64,000 nucleotides of DNA from Oreohelix idahoensis (Eukaryota; Mollusca; Gastropoda; Stylommatophora; Oreohelicidae), in contig JAMPIV010016262.1 in the NCBI GenBank assembly GCA_024509875.1, positions 568,251-632,250 on the forward strand. Reading direction: 5' to 3'. Below, in pieces: positions 23,998 through 33,111 of this stretch; the stretch's first letter is position 1; the number at the start of each line of letters is the position of its first letter. The notes beneath the pieces were generated by a model. That model saw only the letters and a program-made list of their open reading frames with translations, made no database searches and had not been told where the DNA came from. The position numbers and the translations under genes were made by a program.

Positions 23998-26224
23998 CAG
24001 TAGAACTCCATTTATCCGAACCCCATGGGACCGAGCATCGTTCGGATAATCAAATGTTCGGATAATTGGATTACACAATGTATCGAGTTACATGTACACA
24101 TAGTTCTAAAAATAATTAACCATCACAAGGAAATTACACTATAAAACATATTTACTTGTACTGTAATAATAATACCCACACTGTATTAGATCACTGTATC
24201 ACCAAAATCTTTCATTACACTGCAGTGCATGTACTACTTGTATTAATTTTTTTTTTTTTAAGAAAGAGAAATGTTTTCAAAATAACATTACAAATGATTC
24301 AAAACCAGGCGCAACTTACGTATACATGTACTGCACAGATGTAGCCCACTATTTAAAATAATGAGGAATCCTCTTTTGCACCAAACTGGATAGTCTCCTT
24401 TTGGCTGCTAAGTCCCGCATTCTCTTCAACAGCAGAAGCTGTGTAGCACAGCTGTCATCTTCTCGCTCGTACCAAGCCATCGCTGTTTCTAGTGCTATAA
24501 AGGCCTCTTCAGGACTTGGTCGACGTTTTGGGTTTTCTTCATAATCTACAAGTACATCATGTACTTCTGAGGAGTCTTCATCATCGGTCACTACATGTAT
24601 TTGGTTTTCTTCTTGCAGAAAAGACAAAATTTCTTCGTCATTCAAAAACTGAAAACCAGAATCATTATCATCTTCTAGCCACATGTGTGCATCATCTTTG
24701 TCACAGGCCGAAAATCCGGGCATTGCTTGAGACAGTTCCACAACTTCATTTATACAATCATCATTTGTGTCCACTACAGTAGTTTCATTTCCTCCTTTTT
24801 TCCCAAGCAATCTATTCCAAGCCTTGTTGAGATTATCTTGTGACAGAGTGGTCCAAGCATCAGCTAACATATATCAGCAGTCTTTGAGATTAAGCTTTTT
24901 GGAAAACGCCACCACACTTTCTTCATCTTCAGCCAACAATAAACGACGCATGACTTCCTTCTTGTACATCTTTTTAAGCTTTGCTATAACACCCTGATCC
25001 ATTGGTTGAATCAGTGCTGTTACAGTGGGAGGCAGAAAAATTACTTTAAAATTTGCATCAACTGCATTCAATGTATCCGTCTCTGGATGAGATGGTGCAT
25101 TGTCCAGTAGAAGAATTACTTTTCCAGTTTTCTTTTCTTGTTCTCTCAACCTCTTCACATTTGGGATGAACTGATTTGTATACCAATCAAGAAATATTTC
25201 ACTATTCATCCAAGCACTCTTCTGTGCTTTGTAGCACAATGGGAGACATGTCACATTCTTTAAACAACGTGGTTTTTTTTGGCTTTACCGATCATTAGCA
25301 CCGGTAAACGATGACTTCCACTGGCATTCGCGGCTACCACAATTGTTACTCTCTCTTTGCACTTTTTAAACACAGAGGAAGCTGCTTCGCGCTGAGATGC
25401 AAGTGATTTTTGAGGCAATGATTTCCAGTATAAGCCAGTCTCATCGGCATTATACACATCATCGAGTGAATAACCTTCTTCTTCCAAAAAAGCCAAGAAT
25501 GTTTCTTTAAAATTTTCAGCGGCAGTTGCATCGCTAGATAAAGATTCCCCTTGAATCTCCAATTCTCGTATGCCATGACGAGATTTAAAGTTTCTTAACC
25601 ATCATCCCTGGCTAGCCTTAAAGTCAGGAGGACAGTCAAGTTGATTATTGAACTAAAGTGCTTTTTCACACAATAGAGAGCCAGAGATAGTTTCCCCTTT
25701 GCTTCTTCTTTGCACAAACCATATATACAAAGCCTCTTCCAATTTCAAATCTTTCGCATTTCTCATGGTTTACGTTTCTTCGACCCATTTTCACTATTCA
25801 ATTTCGATGCAAAACTCATAATTTTATCCTTGTTACTTTTGATGTTAGAGGCGGTAGCTTTCCCAACATTGAAAATCCTCGCAAGTGAAGACACAGTTTC
25901 ACCTTTTCCTAGTCTCTTGATAATTTATGTTTTCGTTTCAATTGACAAAACATTGCGGTTCCTTTTATATGTTTTAGGCCTTCTGGAAGATGCCATATCG
26001 CACAGAGAAATACTTGCACACCAAGATTATTCTGCTGTAGTAGCAGACACAATTATTTTAATTTGTTTAGCCATTATTAGAACATGTACACTAGATTGGT
26101 GTTTAAGCCATATCTAACTGCCTAGAAGCGCGACCATTGTACACTAGATTTGGTAAACTTTGCAGATATTAACTGACATTTATGATCTAACTGACTTCCT
26201 GGGGTTCGATAAGGAGTTCTACGA
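23998..26224 (-). mobile_element. Tigger/pogo-type DNA transposon
   Basis: The left end, CAGTAGAACTCCATTTATCC, follows a TA (23996-23997). The right end near 26198-26224 is a degenerate inverted copy (GGGGTTCG...GGAGTTCTA), so the right boundary is approximate. The transposase gene is on the minus strand. The element interrupts LINE J just after its endonuclease. Confidence 0.8.
24349..25996 (-). pseudogene. Tigger/Jerky-like transposase
   Basis: Reads on the minus strand from MASSRRPKTYKRN (about 25994). It has a helix-turn-helix (GKGETVSSLARIFNVGKATA), a damaged CENP-B-like second half, then the DDE/D catalytic domain. YNADETGLYWK holds the first Asp (about 25435), LLLDNAPSHP the second (about 25110) and QPMDQGVI the third (about 25000), giving 34 residues between the last two. 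An acidic C-terminal region follows to 24349. Frames 25260-25562, 24874-25254 and 24349-24870 are joined by single stops or shifts, plus more damage in the N-terminus. The gene is inactive but well preserved. Confidence 0.85.
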
Positions 26225-26439
26225 CCATTCCATTCCATTTACAAATTGTTCGCACAGCTCTTGCAAGAGAAATAGCTAATAGCTGCTAAAATATAGTAGA
26301 ACACATAATTCCACCCACACACCACATTAAGAGTAAAAAAAGGAATAAACATTGGAACACCTGATTTTTGGAAATTTTTCTGAAAGAATAGATCCAAAGA
26401 TACTTCAGATAATTATAAATTATATTCACCAATATCTTG

Positions 26440-27062
26440 TTTTTTTCTATATTAATTTCCATCCCATATGTTCTTGTTACTTTCTTCAGCCTAGAGGTAA
26501 GGTCTTGAAGTTATGATTCTGTTCCAGCTATAAGATCGATATCAGCAAAACGTAGATTGCAAAGAGGTCGGCCTCCAATCGATATGGTTGTTTTATAATC
26601 GTAGAAAGCCTCCTGCCTAATATGTTCTAGATATATATATCTTAAAGAGCACTGGGGACAGGATACATCCCTGATGAACTCCTACAGTTGTTTTGAAAAA
26701 TTCTCCAATGTCATTGCTTGCAAAAACAGCACTGCTTGCGTCCTTGTATAGTGCTTCAATGATATCTATGATGTTGGTATCAAAATTGAATTTTCTCATT
26801 ATTTGCCATAAGCCTTCATGCCAGACTCGATCGAAGGCTTTTATGAAATCGATGAAGTTATGGTATAAATCGCGTTGATGCTGGAGATGTTTTTCGATCA
26901 GTAATCTAATATTGAAGATTTGTTCTGAGGTACTTCTTTCTGGTCTAAAGCCAGCCTATTCCTCGGACAAGATTTCTTCTGATTTCTGTTTTATTCTGTT
27001 CAAAAGTATCCTTAACATCACTTTACTTGGATGACTAATAAGGCTAATGGTTCTGTAATATT
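26440..27062 (-). pseudogene. LINE K reverse transcriptase part
   Basis: On the minus strand it starts at the TISLISHPSKVM block, then AGFRPERSTSEQIFN (one stop before AGF), DFIKAFDRVWHEGLW, VGVHQGCILSPVLF, and decayed text toward 26440 where the catalytic box is no longer readable. The preceding linker and first RT blocks are deleted. Confidence 0.7.
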
Positions 27063-27069
27063 CTTGCGA

Positions 27070-27862
27070 CTACTCTTTCATGTTCTCTGTGATTGAGTTG
27101 ATATCATCCTCCAGAAAGTTGAGAGCTGCAAATTTTCCTCCAACAGTTGCCTCAAAGATTCCCGCGATTTCTGGATCTTTCAGTTTGTCTAAATTGAATC
27201 TTAACTGAGAACATCTGTTTTGATTATAATTCTTTTTGAGTTTAAGCTTGAGCGTCATCAATACCATGTCGTGATCACTACCAATGTCAGTGCCAGGAAA
27301 AGTCCTAGTCTTGGCTTTATTAATACTGGACTTGAATCTTTTGGATACAAGAATAAAATCAATTTGGCCATGTATTTCAGTTTTCGGGGCATGCCACGTT
27401 GTTCTTCTTGATAACTTATGAGGAAATAGTGTATTTGCAAATGTTAGTTTATAGTTGCTGGCAAATTCTAGTAGCCTTAGTCCTCGATCTTTGGTTTCTC
27501 CTGTCCCAAATTTCCCCACTGTGCCAGTCCACTGACCGTATGCATCTGGCCCTATTTTAGCATTCCAATCACCTAGCACGATGAGAAGATCTTTCTTTGG
27601 AATTTTCTTAATTGTTTCATCCAGATTTTCATAAAATGTATCAATTGCATCATCCTCATAGTCAGTAGCAGGGGCAAATACCTGTATGATGGAGATGTTC
27701 TTTGGATGTGCTGCAATACGTATGGTGATAAGCCTGCTATTTACTGGGGTGCAGCTGATGACAGAGTTCAATCTATCTTTACGTACAAGAAAACCTACTC
27801 CATGCTGATATTTGGACTCATCTCCACTAAACCAAATTTTGTGACCATCATCCGTTATTGAT
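27070..27862 (-). pseudogene. LINE K APE-type endonuclease
   Basis: An open frame of more than 260 residues. Motifs include HGVGFLVRKD, IIQVFAPATD, LIVLGDWNAKIG (Asp/Asn), NTLFPHK, TWHAPKT, QIDFILVS and GSDHDMVLM (last Asp-His). The N-terminal WNVRT-type motif is not present, so the copy is 5'-truncated inside the endonuclease. The true gene start is outside. The residues beyond 27862 belong to LINE J read backwards. Confidence 0.8.
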
Positions 27863-28228
27863 TCAATAGAAGAAGTTGAAAATGCAATAAAGGAAAAAAC
27901 AAATACATCATCAGGGCATGACATCTTGAGCTACAAAATCTTGAAACACATACCAAAAAATACCATAGAAATTATAACATCCCTGTTTATCAAAAATGGG
28001 AATACAAGAAAAATTCTCAAAACATGGAAAACAGCAGTAATTATTCCAATACAAAAACCAGAAAAATATGCCCATGATGCCAATTTCTTTAACTTACCAT
28101 CTAGGTAAAATATTAGAAACCATAGTTTAAAAAAAGTTTTATTTGGAAAAGAATAAATTATATAGTCAAACTCAGGATTTAGGAAAAACAGATGCATTAT
28201 GGATCAGATAACACTGACAAACAACATT
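27863..28228 (+). pseudogene. LINE J reverse transcriptase, first part
   Basis: Readable as HDILSYKILKHIPKN, WKTAVIIPIQKPEK (fingers block), a decayed YRPISL-like block, then a GFRK-like block near 28180 and TNNI just before the break at 28228. Several frameshifts occur. The palm domain resumes at 30372. Confidence 0.7.
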
Positions 28229-30371
28229 TTTCTTTCTTATATAAGAATAAGTGTTCTTAGGTCAGTTTCTTGCGCTGATTTCAAATCTGAAATCCGTTTA
28301 TCTCTATCACGTCGGGTTCTTAAGATATTTGTGAATAAATATATTTTTGGGAAACCGTTATTTGCTCCGTTTCATTTTTACTATATAACTTATTAAAAAT
28401 TAATAAAAAGCAACATAATTCTACTTTTTAATACTGCTAAAAGATGCATGACATATGTTACGCGATTTTTCAAATAGTTACTGTGTTTTGAAATAATTCT
28501 GAGCAAAATATGGCTTCTAGAATTTGTAGAAATTCGGCTGATCTGTTCTGTTACGTGTGCGGATATTTTACCGATGGTGTTGACCAGAAAAACTTTACAC
28601 CATTACTAAAGAAAGCATATGAACTTTATTTCGATTCGAAAGTTGATGATGCAAATAAATCTTGGAAGCCAAATGCAGTTTGTTTGATACATTGGCAGGT
28701 TGGTTACGAAAATCGCCGAAGCATAAGTCGATGCCTTTTGGAGTGCCAGTAATATGGCGTGAACATACAAATCACACTACTGATTGTTACTTCTGCTTAA
28801 CAAATATCCATGGTTTCACTTTTAAAACTAGAAAGTCTGTGGTTTATTCAAATATTGAATTGGTTTCGAAACCAGTGCCTCATGATCCAATCACGTGTCC
28901 GATCCAAGTACCACCAGAACATAATCCGTTGGACGTGAATGAACCATCAGAAAAAGATAGTTTACCTGCTTTAGAAACTAATTCTGACTCAGATTACATA
29001 CCGGTGAATGATGGTGTTTACTTAATTAACCATTCAGGACTTTCAGATCTAATACGTGATCTCGCTCTTACCAAAGGACATGCGGAATTACTCGGTTCGC
29101 GACTCAAAGAATGGAATCTTTTAGCGCCCAATACTCCGATATCTAAATTTCGTCATAGACACAGAGAACTTGTTCAATACTTTGAGATGGATGATGACAT
29201 TTGCTATTGCAAAGATGTACACGGTCATGAGCACATAGTCAACGAATGGCGATTTTTCATCGATTCTTCCAAGACTAGTCTAAAAGCCGTGTTATTGCAT
29301 AACAGAAATTTATTTTCATCAATTCCAGTCGCCTACTCTGTTCATATGAAAGAAACTTATGACAATATGGCTATACGTTTGGAAAAAATAAAGTACAATG
29401 ACTACCAATGGCGGATTTGTGGAGACCTAAGGTCATTGCAATTCTCACGGGCATGCAGACTGGGTATACTAAATTTTGTTGCTTCCGATGTGCATGGGAC
29501 AGCCGCAACAGACAGGAACATTATGCAAGAAAGGTGTGGCCTATCCGGGATCGTATGCAGCTCCGGCATAAAAAATGTAATACACGAGCCATTAGTTAAC
29601 AAAGACAGCTTCATTTTACCACTGTTACATATAAAGTTGGGGCTCATGAAGAATTTTGTAAAAGCGTTAGATAAAACGAGCAAAGCTTTCACTTATCTTC
29701 GAGAAAAGTTTCCGCAAGTTAGCGATGCAAAGATAAAGGAAGGTATCTTTGTAGGACCTCAGATTAGGAAAGTTATTGCAGACAAACAATTCGAGAACTT
29801 GTTACATGGTAGTGAACTTCGCGCATGGATGGCATTCAAATCGATCGTCGATAACTTTCTGGGAAATCACAAATCTGTTGACTATGTTGCATATTGTTAA
29901 GCAGTGCATAGATGCATACAGAATTATGGGCTGTAACATGTCCCTCAAAATCCATTTGCTCGATTCGCATCTTGACTTTTTCCCTGACAACCTTGGCGAA
30001 GTCAGCGATGAACATGGAGAACGATTCCATCAAGATATCGCCGTAATGGAGTCACGTTATCAAGGACGGTGGAGTGTGACCATGCTTGCCGATTATTGTT
30101 AGATGCTTCATCGCGATGTACCACATGCCATTCACCGACGAAAGTCGACTGCAAAGAAATTCAAGCCTACATAACTGTTATACTTCTTGTACGAATGATG
30201 TTGTAATACTGTATGCGTTGTTAAAAAAACTTCAATTGCGTATTTCTAGAGATCCCGACCTGATAGAGAAAAACGGTTTGCAGATTTAAAAACAGCGCAT
30301 TAAAATTGACCAGAAAAACATAGAAATGTTAGAGAAAGAAAAAAAAAGTTTTTTTTTTGTTAGTCAGTGTA
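28229..30371 (+). mobile_element. 2.1-kb insert with an unfamiliar protein
   Basis: The insert interrupts LINE J RT exactly: ATT occurs at 28226-28228 and 30372-30374, and the RT frame continues across. I see no clear terminal inverted repeats. The 3-base repeat could be a duplication or chance. It carries one broken gene (28510-30102) with about 280 bp before it and about 270 bp after it. It behaves like a mobile element, of unknown class. Confidence 0.65.
28510..30102 (+). pseudogene. Unclassified transposon-like protein
   Basis: It starts at ATG 28510 (MASRICRNSADLFCYVCGYF). Segments in order: a Cys-rich head (CYVC; CYFCLTNIHGF near 28780), a polar linker, then a large folded region with VLLHNRNLFSSIPVAYSVHMKE, CGDL, LLHIKLGLMKNFVKALD, KIKEGIFVGPQIRK, and finally LDSHLDFFPDNLGEVSDEHG and a GERFHQDIAVME tail ending YC stop at 30102. 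The text uses four frame changes: near 28700, 29415, 29590 and 29880. I have seen similar proteins in invertebrate gene sets as high-copy uncharacterised proteins, but I cannot name a transposase superfamily. A host gene origin is unlikely given its position inside a LINE. Confidence 0.6.
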
Positions 30372-31530
30372 ATTAAATTGGAATATGAAGTAAAATCAGG
30401 ATTTCAAAAGAAAGAAAAAACTGTGGTAGTAATTTTATATATAACTGGGCTTATAATGAATGCTGGAGAGAAGGTGCTCTCTTTGAAATGAAGAAGGTAG
30501 GGCAGAATTCAGCATCAAGCTTTATGTACAATAGCAGGTGCAATCAGAACAACATCAATGGGAGCTCTAGAGGTGGCTTTAGAAATTCTACCCTTAGAAT
30601 TACAGAGAAAGGAGTTAAGACTAAATTACATGAACAAAGCTATGTTAGATAAGTCTCAACCAGCATATATACTGCTCTTACCAAATGTCAACTAACAACT
30701 CAGGTCAGTCCAATGAATACCAATAGATATCCTAGAGGATGGAAGTGTATGGAGGAAATTGTCAATCTGGGTACTCTAATTATTTCAATTAATAATAGAT
30801 GTGAATTCAAGCCAGTGGTTCTACACTGGGAGATCAAGAAACTAGACATTAACTACAACCAAGCAGAAATACTTAAAAAAGCAAACAATATAGAAAATAT
30901 TAAAAACACAGTTAAATAAATACATACAACAACTATCAAAGGACAGCATTACTGTATATACAGATGGATCCAAGGGAGAGGATGGCAAACTGGGGATAGG
31001 AATAAATATTTCAATATGGAAAATGACAAAAGAGTAAAGTATATCAGAAAATACATCCATTTTCACTGCATAGATGGTGGCAATACTAAAAGCACTAAAA
31101 ATACTCTTTAATAACACTCCCAAGTAACTAACAATTTAAAGTGACTCTCTTTCAACAATTAAAGCACTTAGAAACTTACGAGAATGTAGTAGACCTGATA
31201 TAGCAGAGGAGATATTTCTGGCTACTACATACTTATATTCCAGAAGTTGTTCAGTCTTAATCGCTTGGATACCTTCATATGTTGGCATAGAGGGAAATGA
31301 AAAGGCAGATAAAGAAACCAAGAAAGGTAGATCTGATAAAAATCTAATAAATGTAGGGATGAGTAAATCAGAAACTAAGAGCTTAATTAAAGAATAAGTA
31401 ACAGACGAATGGAAAGCAGAGTGGGATAAAAATCTGAAAGGAAGACATGCATATAAGATGTTCAAGTCTCCAACAAGAAATGGTCAAATATCTAGGGAAT
31501 TGAAAATTCCCAGTAATAATCATTTTTATT
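30372..31530 (+). pseudogene. LINE J palm, thumb and RNase H
   Basis: The text resumes with GFQKKEKTVVV (about 30390), jumps by deletion to QHQALCTIAGAIRTT (thumb, about 30510), then ALEVALEILPLELQRK. The RNase H block follows with VYTDGSKGEDGKLG (about 30957), SIFTA (one stop) and a degenerate SDSLSTIKAL. The final readable segment, SRELKIPSN, matches the 3.7-kb LINE near 4430. It ends where the foldback region starts, so the C-terminal zinc block is lost. Many stops. Confidence 0.7.
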
Positions 31531-31559
31531 TCTTTTTTAATTAATGATGAAAAATATTC

Positions 31560-32372
31560 AGTTCAACATCCGATAGGTTATAATTAGGATATACAAGGTA
31601 TATTGTTTTCAATTCCAAATAATATGAACAACTGCCTATATGGGAAAGTGGCATCACACCCATCAAATCATTGTAAACAGGGCAAGTTACAATTACCAAT
31701 TATGCTTGTATGTTTAAAAATTTTTTAAAAACCCAAACAAAAATGAGATAAAACCAAACAAAATCAAACAGAAACTCCAAACAAGAATAATATTAAGGGG
31801 GAGGGTATAAATGCCTGGTTGTTCCAGTTATATAACTGACTTTAACAGATATTTAATTGACTTTCACCTGTTAAAAGTCATACGCATAGTTGGAACAGCC
31901 TCAGACCTTCACATTCCCAATTACTATGTATATTAACTTTTGTTCGTGTTAAATACTGTTTGACTATATTATGTAGTTCCCTAGGTCTGTCTATTTAACA
32001 ACTCTCCACACCTAAAGGTCTTTTATATTTGGACACGCGCCCTAATATAACCGACTAGGTTGAACGGAACGCGCCTCGCCTCGAGGCAAAATTTTAGATA
32101 AAAATATAAAGTTATTTAACTGGAAACAACAGGCTTTTACACCTCTCCCCCTTAATATTATTTTTGTTTGGTTCTGTTAGGTTTTATCTCGTTTTTGTTT
32201 GTTTGGGGTTCTTTTTTATACATATATGCATAGGCTAATTGATCATTGTGATTTGCCCTATTTATAATGATTTGACGGGTGTGATGCCACTTTCCCATAT
32301 AGGCAGTTGTTCATATTATTTGGAATTAAAAACAATATATATCAGAATTATACTGAAGCATAGGTTGAATGA
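31560..32372. mobile_element. Foldback (palindromic) element
   Basis: Two arms of about 240 bp, 31560-31808 and 32138-32372, are inverted copies at high similarity. Matching landmarks are AATATTAAGGGGGAG at the inner ends and GGCATCACACCC / GGGTGTGATGCC in the middle. The spacer of about 330 bp contains a second, smaller inverted repeat (about 31818-31850 against 31870-31906, TGTTCCA/TGGAAC). There is no ORF. A third partial arm copy lies at 32925-32985. Confidence 0.8.
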
Positions 32373-32508
32373 GATATTTGTCAACATTGAATTTAAAAAA
32401 AAAAACAAAAAAAAAAAAAACATATGGTAGATCTTTCGAGGTCTCCGTGTTACTAAAGTAAATCCTGAAAGCACCTGGGGTGCTGGCCCCTCGTCTATGT
32501 CGTAACCT

Positions 32509-32510
32509 AC
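32509..32510 (-). promoter_or_regulatory. Candidate splice donor
   Basis: GAG|GTAGGT on the minus strand matches the eukaryotic 5' splice-site consensus and sits at a codon boundary of the CARD-like exon. Confidence 0.45.
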
Positions 32511-32651
32511 CTCTATCAGGTCTTTTTTCAATTTTCCGGAGATCATCCCTTTGTCATACAAATAGTCGATCACTTCTTTTACTTTGGGACTGATAGCATC
32601 AGCCAGTTTTTTATAATTTGTATTTATAACTTCTTTGTCCTTGGGATTCAT
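32511..32651 (-). CDS. Possible CARD-domain gene, first exon
   Basis: On the minus strand, ATG at 32651 opens a 47-codon stretch MNPKDKEVINTNYKKLADAI... with SPKVKEVIDYLYDKGMIS and LKKDLIE. It ends exactly at GAG|GTAGGT (32511/32510), a strong splice donor in phase 0. The pattern N-x3-L-x3-I-x-P-x2-V-x-DYLY-x-KG-x-IS is typical of helices 1-3 of caspase-recruitment domains, which join death-fold adaptors in apoptosis and innate immunity. If so, this is half a CARD, and the rest would be in a downstream exon to the left, which I did not find. Unspliced reading continues 30 residues that do not look like CARD. It has no stop or frameshift, unlike everything around it. Alternative: a chance or TE-derived ORF. 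Confidence 0.45.
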
Positions 32652-32760
32652 TTTTCATGAAAACTCGACTACTTGATAAGATATAAAGTTATAAGCCCTA
32701 CTCTGAATTTGCAGTAGCCTAACAATTTGCTGTCAAAACTTCCGGATAACAATCACTCGC

Positions 32761-32771
32761 GGGAATTCCCC
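32761..32771 (-). promoter_or_regulatory. kappaB-like site upstream of the CARD-like exon
   Basis: GGGGAATTCCC on the minus strand, a perfect palindromic Rel/NF-kappaB consensus, lies 110 bases upstream of the ATG. A TATA-like run (TTATAACTTTATA) lies nearer, at about 32680-32692. Confidence 0.45.
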
Positions 32772-32924
32772 GTACGTTATTTTCATCGGCAAGCGATTAG
32801 AGTGATCTTTACGAAATTGGCAAGAAGAGCTAATTTACATCGACGAAGAAAAGACGTGAAACTATATATAGTGGTTGGGAAAGTGAAGGTATGATGCTGT
32901 ATTTTCTTACAATTTGACTCCTGT

Positions 32925-32985
32925 TTACAATGATTTGACAAGTGGGATGCCACTTTCTCATATCGGCAGTTGTTCACATTGGTGG
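32925..32985 (+). repeat. Partial copy of the foldback arm
   Basis: GTTTACAATGATTTGAC and ATGCCACTTTC resemble the middle of both foldback arms (about 31640-31680 inverted, 32250-32300 direct). Confidence 0.6.
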
Positions 32986-33103
32986 AATCCTGAAAACAGG
33001 CTGCATCACTAATTATGGCGGAGGAGTAGGGTTCGAACAGGAATTTAAACCCGGTCCCAAAAAATGCCATGCGTGCAAATTCAGTCAGTGGTCGAGCTGT
33101 GTT
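32986..33103 (+). repeat. Left piece of a dispersed 0.3-kb repeat
   Basis: AACCCGGTCCCAAAAAATGCC matches the insert at 59478-59779 (around 59650). The right piece, with CGTCCTTTTCAGGGC, lies at 36043-36095, beyond the hAT element that split it. Confidence 0.6.
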
Positions 33104-33111
33104 TTATATAA

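Larger units (their letters stand above)
26425..27862 (-). mobile_element. LINE K, minus-strand, internally deleted
   Basis: A LINE inserted in opposite orientation into LINE J. The endonuclease lies at 27862-27070 and RT blocks at about 27062-26440, with the linker and early RT deleted between them. No clear target duplication was found, so the ends are estimated from where LINE J sequence stops and resumes. Confidence 0.65.
21940..31530 (+). mobile_element. LINE J, Jockey-like, in four pieces
   Basis: Pieces of one plus-strand element lie at about 21940-23997, 26225-26425, 27863-28228 and 30372-31530. They are separated by a Tigger element, a minus-strand LINE and a 2143-bp insert. Read in order they give a gag-like ORF1, endonuclease, reverse transcriptase and RNase H. 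The 3' end is cut where the foldback region begins. The 26225-26425 piece is the least certain. Confidence 0.7.
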
